64,000 nucleotides of DNA from Larus michahellis (taxonomy: Eukaryota > Chordata > Aves > Charadriiformes > Laridae). Both the position numbers and the translations under genes were made by a program. The notes under the pieces were generated by a model. That model did no database searches and was not told the origin of the DNA. It saw only the letters and a program-made list of their open reading frames with translations. The stretch is from assembly GCF_964199755.1 (NCBI RefSeq), contig NC_133903.1, positions 56,240,739 to 56,304,738 of the forward strand, given 5' to 3'. Positions 58,875 through 64,000 of the stretch are shown piece after piece; the first letter of the stretch is position 1, and the number at the start of each line of letters is the position of its first letter.

Positions 58875-61800
58875 AGAAAGGTTAGTTATAAATAATGTAG
58901 AGCCGCATCCCCTGCTGAGGGGAAGGAAAATACAGGGAGCCTCCTAAAGGGAAACACAGCAGCACCCTGGATGGATGGGGATGAGCCGAGAGAGGTGGGG
59001 ATCCCACCAGGCCACCAAAGGCCTTCTCCAGCCCATGGCCCATCGCATGCAAGTGCTGCCAGCGCGGTCACACTGCATCAGCACACTGGGAAAAACTCTG
59101 CCCGGGGGTGAACCATCATTTCACCGCGCTGCCACCTCCAGGCAGCTGGGACAGCTTGGCGATGCCATGGCCGATGAATCCCTGGCACGTGTGGACTCCT
59201 CATGGGCACCGGGATTAAAGGAGGATGCACCATCCCTCAGCAGACATTTGTGGTCCCAGGGACAGACGGACACTCTGCGGTCTTCAAGTATTTCAGCACT
59301 TTGGGGCCAGCTTTGTGATAAATTTAACCTCTCGTGGGGAAATGGTAATTTGGGAGGAAGAAGGTCTGCTTTGTAGGGGCACGTTAAATCCACCATGGGC
59401 ACATGTGCGTCCTGCGAGCCCGTGCGCTAAATTATGTATCCAGCAGCAAACTTTAATGGAAGTTTTGAATTCTTTTATTGCTCGGTTTTCTACTTGAAGA
59501 GAAATTCATCAAACGGGAACCGCAAGGAGAGCAAAGCACAGAGCCGTTTTTCAAAAAAAATAGGTCTTCTTTAAAGACATCTCTTGTTTCAACTCTGCAG
59601 TCCCCAGGCAGGAGCTGGTTTTTCCGATGGCTGCCCATGGGAGCCCTCCTCCTGGAAGTGGACCTTCTCCTGCATGGCTGGCCCTGAGGTCCCCCGATGA
59701 CGCCTGTGCTCCGTGCCACCCTCGGGCTGGAGGTGGCCATGGCTCTGGCTCTCACCCCCAGTGATTTCTCAGGAAGAAATGAGCTTTCGACAAAGGGGTC
59801 ACCCCCCGTTCCCTGCCGTGCCTTCAGCCTCTTCCCTTTCCTTAATTATGAACTTCTCTGGAAGGACGTAGAAGGGCTTAAGAGTGTGAATGAATTAGGG
59901 TCATCCCAGCTAACTTTTGCAGCCCATAAGTTGAACTCAAGGTTGTTTTAGATGCCAAAAAAAACCCGTCCGGTTTGCAAAAAAATGAGATGGAAGAATC
60001 TGATAGGTGAGTCATTTGCTCCTCCCTTCATTTTTCTTTACCCGCACTAAACCGGCTCAGTATACGATATTTAATAATTTAGTAACCTAATACAAGTCAT
60101 ATACTGCTCTTTCAGAACGGCAAGGTGATTACCGTTAGCTGGCGTAGAGCCTTGCCCGTATGGTTCCTGGAGTTACCTAATTACGGTCGCAGACCTGAAT
60201 ACCTCAATTTAACTGAGTGCCAGAAATCCCGCTGCTAAAAATGAAAAGAAACTGAGGTGTTATTCACTTCTAAAGAGCCATTAAGATGGGCCGAGCGGCA
60301 CCGTTTCATCCCGCCGAGGCTGGGGCTGCGCACGGCGGTTCCCCTCCAGGCAGCAGCTGTGGCTGTTAGGGAAAGCGTCCCCTTTTCTGCTTCTGCGCGT
60401 GATTATTTTGACACAAAAGAGGACGGAATATGGACCAACCTATCATTCCTTTTGCTAGATTTTATGCATGACTTTTATTTTTAATACCTGAGCTTCTCCT
60501 GCTGCATCTTACAATTTTTATTACCATGAGCTGCACTTTTTTTTTCCCACTTTCTCTAGCGGACCTATCAATTCTAAGCCGCCTTCTTCCTCTGCAAAGT
60601 CTTGGTTAATTGAAAATGTCAGTTATTGTATTTGATGATATTTTCTCCGCTATTCTAACTCTGGCTGTCATAGTGATTGTTGTGAGGAGAGACTTTATCC
60701 TAAACCTAGTCATAAAGACAGAGTGCAGAAGTCTGAGCTGCCGTAAATCAATGAGAGGTTCAGGAGCGCTACTTCAGCTAACGAGGATTTAAACCCCGGT
60801 TCCGGTGTATCTACCACTTTGTAGGAAAAGTGCAGATATTTTTCCAATTTCTCTGAGTCTTGTTTTTAGTTTCCTGCATTCTACATCTCTACCGGTGCTG
60901 CTCCTGGCTCCGTACAGAGATATTGAGCCCCATGAAATGAAGGAATTCTGATGCGCTGCCTGCAGCAGCTGCGTTAACACTCCGCACTCGGAGGTGTCAG
61001 AGGTGCCTGGAAAGGGCCAGGGAGAAGATTTAGCTCCACTGGATGGAGCTGTGGAAGCCAGACAGGTTGCCCAAGCCACCCTGTGGCCAGCAGGGAGGAA
61101 CAGGGCACCGAGGAGACCTTGTCCCAGGATGAATTCCCTGGAGGTTTTTGCTCCTCTATCGCAGAACGTACTTTTTAGATGTTTGGCTTCTGGATGGTGA
61201 CAGTTTGGGGAGGCGAGGCCCCTCCCAGCTTCCTAAAAAATCCAAACACAAGTCAAAGATGAAAAAAATCCCTCAGATTTTTCAATTTACTGCCCTAAAT
61301 TTAGGAGAACGAATCAAAGGTTGGGAAGCAGCAGTGCTGTGGGAGCAGCCTGTAGCAACAGGGGAAGCAACTGAAGAGCTCTCTGGGTCAATTATCTGGG
61401 CTGTTATGATTAAGAATTAAAATTTGGTCCTCTTGGAAAGTCTGATGTGGGGGATTGTATGGAGAAACTTTGTAGGAAAAAAAGAAAAAGTGACGGTTGC
61501 GGCTTACTTCCTGTAAGATCTGAAAACCCTGAAATTGCCACTTCCACCGCGGCCCTGGGAAGATGCGGGAGTTACCGGGAAGCGTAAGACTCTCTGCTAT
61601 TCCAGGCTTTCAGGCAACGTTCGGCTTAATCAGCAGCAGAAAATTAAAGCAGAAGAAAATGTGCAATTGAATTTGAGCAAGGACCCGTGAACCACTCTTT
61701 CCTGGAAGAACAATGACCCCCTCGTCATCATCGAAAGAAAAGTCTGCCCACGGTATCATTTTTATTCTCCGGCTGCAGACGTAACTCACTCTGCATCTTG

Positions 61801-62519
61801 TCCAAACCTCCTTCCTAATCATCACGAAAGAGGCTGACAAGGCACAAGACTGTCCTCAAATACGCGCTTTTTCTTACATTTATCTGACCGTCCTTCACCA
61901 TCTGACTAGCAAAGAATGGGTACAGAAAAGAAAAACGAATAAGGAGGGGAAATGAGCCCGGGGAGACCGGCTCTGCTCTCAGACTGGAATTGTTATTCCA
62001 CTTCGGTTGTGGAATGGGAATCCTTCAAGTCTCAGCACCTTTTGGTGCCGACCTTTTGGTGTGATATTTAATATTCTCTGAAATCCGTTCTCAGCTGACA
62101 TCCCTTTATTAGCTGATATTCCTCTGTACTCTCCATAGACGTGAGGTTCCCAAAGCACTTCAGTGGCTTAACCTCAGCCACTTCCCGGGAAATTTATGTG
62201 TTTAAGGGCTCTGGAAAATGCCACTTACTGCCGAACTGGGACGTTCCCGTTCAGAGCTGCCCGTCCCTGGGTGCGGGTGACGGCGGGGCCGGCCGTGGGG
62301 GGGCCATACGACACGCTGCTGAGGCAGGGCCCTGCAGCCAGTACAGCGGGTTATGGCTGATAAAAAATGACACCGTTAAACGAAGTGAGACTTTGATTTT
62401 ATGGGGTATGAAATGCTACTTACATACTGCAGCCTTCAATGAGGGTGATCACTGAGCAGTTATTTGCACAAGCAGCTTGGGTGAAAGCTGGAGGTGTGGT
62501 TATTTCCCCCAGTCAGGGG

Positions 62520-62990
62520 ACACGCTGCCGGCAGGAGGCACCCGCTTGTCCCCCCCGGGGCACCCGGATGGCTCCCGCCTGCGGAGAAGGAACCGCTGAA
62601 AAAGCAGTCGGAAGCGAAGACCTCCCGCTCCTCCGTGTCGGTGGAGAGGAAAAGCATCCTCGTGTCTACCCAGGCCCCTCCGGCAGGTTTGCACGGGCTT
62701 TGGAGATGCTCTGTGAGCGTGTTCAGTACAGAATCGTACGGGCTGCGGTACTCTGCCCTTGCCTTCCTCTGCCATTGCAATCAAGCTCGCCTCTTGCTTG
62801 TCATTTAACAGCCACTTACCGATTTCAACAGTTTTACTTGTTGAAAAGCAAAGAGAAGGAAAGGAGAAGCAAAGGCATCGCTTCCGCGTGCTGCCACCGC
62901 GGCTGCCTCTGCCCCCGGCCCCTGCACCGGCCGCCCGGCGCCTGGGCAAGCATCCCGCATCCCGCCCGCCGCAGCGCTCCTGGGCTCTGG
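62520..62990. other. Largest CpG-rich patch in the window
   Basis: CG-dense at both ends (ACGCTGCCGGCAGGAGGCACC-like start; CCACCGCGGCTGCC, GCACCGGCCGCCCGGCGCC near 62900-62940) with a less dense centre. All reading frames stay open for 60-190 residues, which is typical of such composition and not evidence of coding. A promoter is possible but nothing adjacent confirms it. Confidence 0.45.
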
Positions 62991-63183
62991 GTGTTATCAC
63001 CCTATTAATTCGTATGGGGTAACCTGACAGTGCCATGATTCACAGAGCCAATAACAGTTTTTGATAACAATAATGCAATTGCTAAGCCGGAGCCCTCAAC
63101 CGGTACAGCTCAGTGGGGAAACATTGACTTCAGATATGCTGTGCTGCTTCAGCTCCTAATAGTCAAAATACTTAATATTGATT

Positions 63184-63217
63184 TCTTCTTCTTCTTTTTT
63201 TTTTTTTTTTTTTTTTT
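63184..63217. repeat. (CTT)n followed by T23 homopolymer
   Basis: TCTTCTTCTTC then 23 T. Read on the minus strand it is A23 followed by GAA units, but no retrotransposed sequence is recognisable before it. Confidence 0.85.
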
Positions 63218-64000
63218 CAAATGAATTAGTCATGGCGTACTGTTTCCTGGCAATTAATGTCTTTAATATATGAAAACACGGCATTGCATTGTGCAGGTTT
63301 GACACTTAACCAAAGTAATTAGTGTTTGCAGTAATGCTTCTTAGAGTTTCTCCCCACTGTAAGAAATAAAATAACTGTGAATAATTTGTTAAAACCTGGA
63401 CATCTCACCAAGCTTTTAAGGCTTCGTTCAGCACGTGGGTGAATCACGTTCTGCCCCCTCCTGCTGCCCATCCCCAGGGCCCCCAGCCCTGCCGTCCCCG
63501 CTGTGCCCAGCACACGGTTGGCTCTGCCCGTGCCACCGGACGGTCTGAAACCATTGATTTTTCCAGTCCCTGGGAACAGGGAAGACGTTATTTCTTTGCA
63601 ACAGCCTCCAAGGTGAGGGCTGATACCAGCCACAGGCACTGCCGAATGTCGCGCCGTGTCCTGGAGGCGGGCACGGCCGGCGCGTGGGGCACGTCCCCAG
63701 CGGTGAGCGGTGGTGGCCGTGGGACCAGGGACACACCAAGCACCCGGCGTCTGGTGCCCACCCAGCCCGTCCCAGCCCCACGGCACAGACGTCCCCATGC
63801 TCACGGTCCTCCCTCTCCCAGGGCAGGTACCGTCTGGGGTTCTGTGCCATGAAGGTGTTCTTTAAATGGGATGAAAGCCCTTGGAGGGGTCTTTAGTGTG
63901 TTTAATCTGCCGTTCTCCTTTTCAGAAAATCGGGGGGGGGGTTTCATCCAATCTGGGTGCAGGTATCGATGAATTCCCATCAAAGAGCCCCTAACAGAAG

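Larger units (their letters stand above)
58875..64000. other. 5.1 kb of unique non-coding sequence free of CR1
   Basis: AT-rich, TAATTA-containing islands at 60030-60250 and 63050-63420 flank a GC-rich stretch; CpG-rich patches at 62520-62990 and 63440-63790; a T23 run at 63195-63217 preceded by CTT repeats. No gene is supported. Confidence 0.5.

Overview
The window looks like bird nuclear DNA, most likely intergenic or deep-intronic, and I find no protein-coding exon, rRNA, tRNA or CRISPR array in it that I can support. The clearest evidence is the dominant repeat. About 26 segments carry the 3' end of CR1, the chicken-repeat-1 LINE retrotransposon. This is recognisable by the 3' block GGTCCCTTCCAACCC followed by one to three copies of the 8-base tail unit ATTCTATG, or by the reverse complement CATAGAATC...GGTTTGGGTTGGAAGGGACC. 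That tail is typical of avian CR1. Almost all long open frames in the window are translations of these repeats in arbitrary frames.

Three sequence groups of CR1 can be separated by eye; the labels are mine. Group A has a 3' end with GGGAGGTGTCCCTGCCC and an upstream block GAGATGAGATGTGAGGCAG. Group B has AAAGCCGGGCAGACGTGG and a TTGGGTTGATGG(A/T)TGG 3' end. Group C is a single copy at 44.9 kb with GGGACCTCTGGAGATCATC. Segments are split 13 plus / 13 minus. All but one keep the 3' end or run off the window, and all are 5'-truncated, as expected for target-primed reverse transcription. The longest (23604-24456, minus) keeps a frameshifted relic of the C-terminus of the CR1 ORF2 reverse-transcriptase protein.

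Layout: 1-12 kb holds scattered short CR1 copies and a CpG-rich patch at about 1.38-1.6 kb containing a signal-peptide-like short frame. 12.0-12.7 kb is a probable degenerate solo LTR of an avian endogenous retrovirus. 14-24.8 kb is the densest CR1 zone. 24.8-50.1 kb has more widely spaced CR1 copies, a 27-base minisatellite at 30.67 kb, and AT-rich unique islands. From 50.1 kb to the end (13.9 kb) I find no CR1 at all. That part contains CpG-rich patches (53.4-53.7, 54.2-54.5 and 62.5-63.0 kb), a weak LTR-like segment at 58.6-58.9 kb, and AT-rich unique sequence full of TAATTA-type words that resembles conserved non-coding DNA.

No genes act together here. What deserves follow-up is the structure of the repeats (recurrent 5' truncation points, one 3'-truncated copy, one internally deleted copy, one inverted pair), the candidate LTRs, and the candidate regulatory islands. 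I see no evidence for an undescribed multigene system. Subfamily names, ages and conservation cannot be settled without a repeat library and a multispecies alignment.
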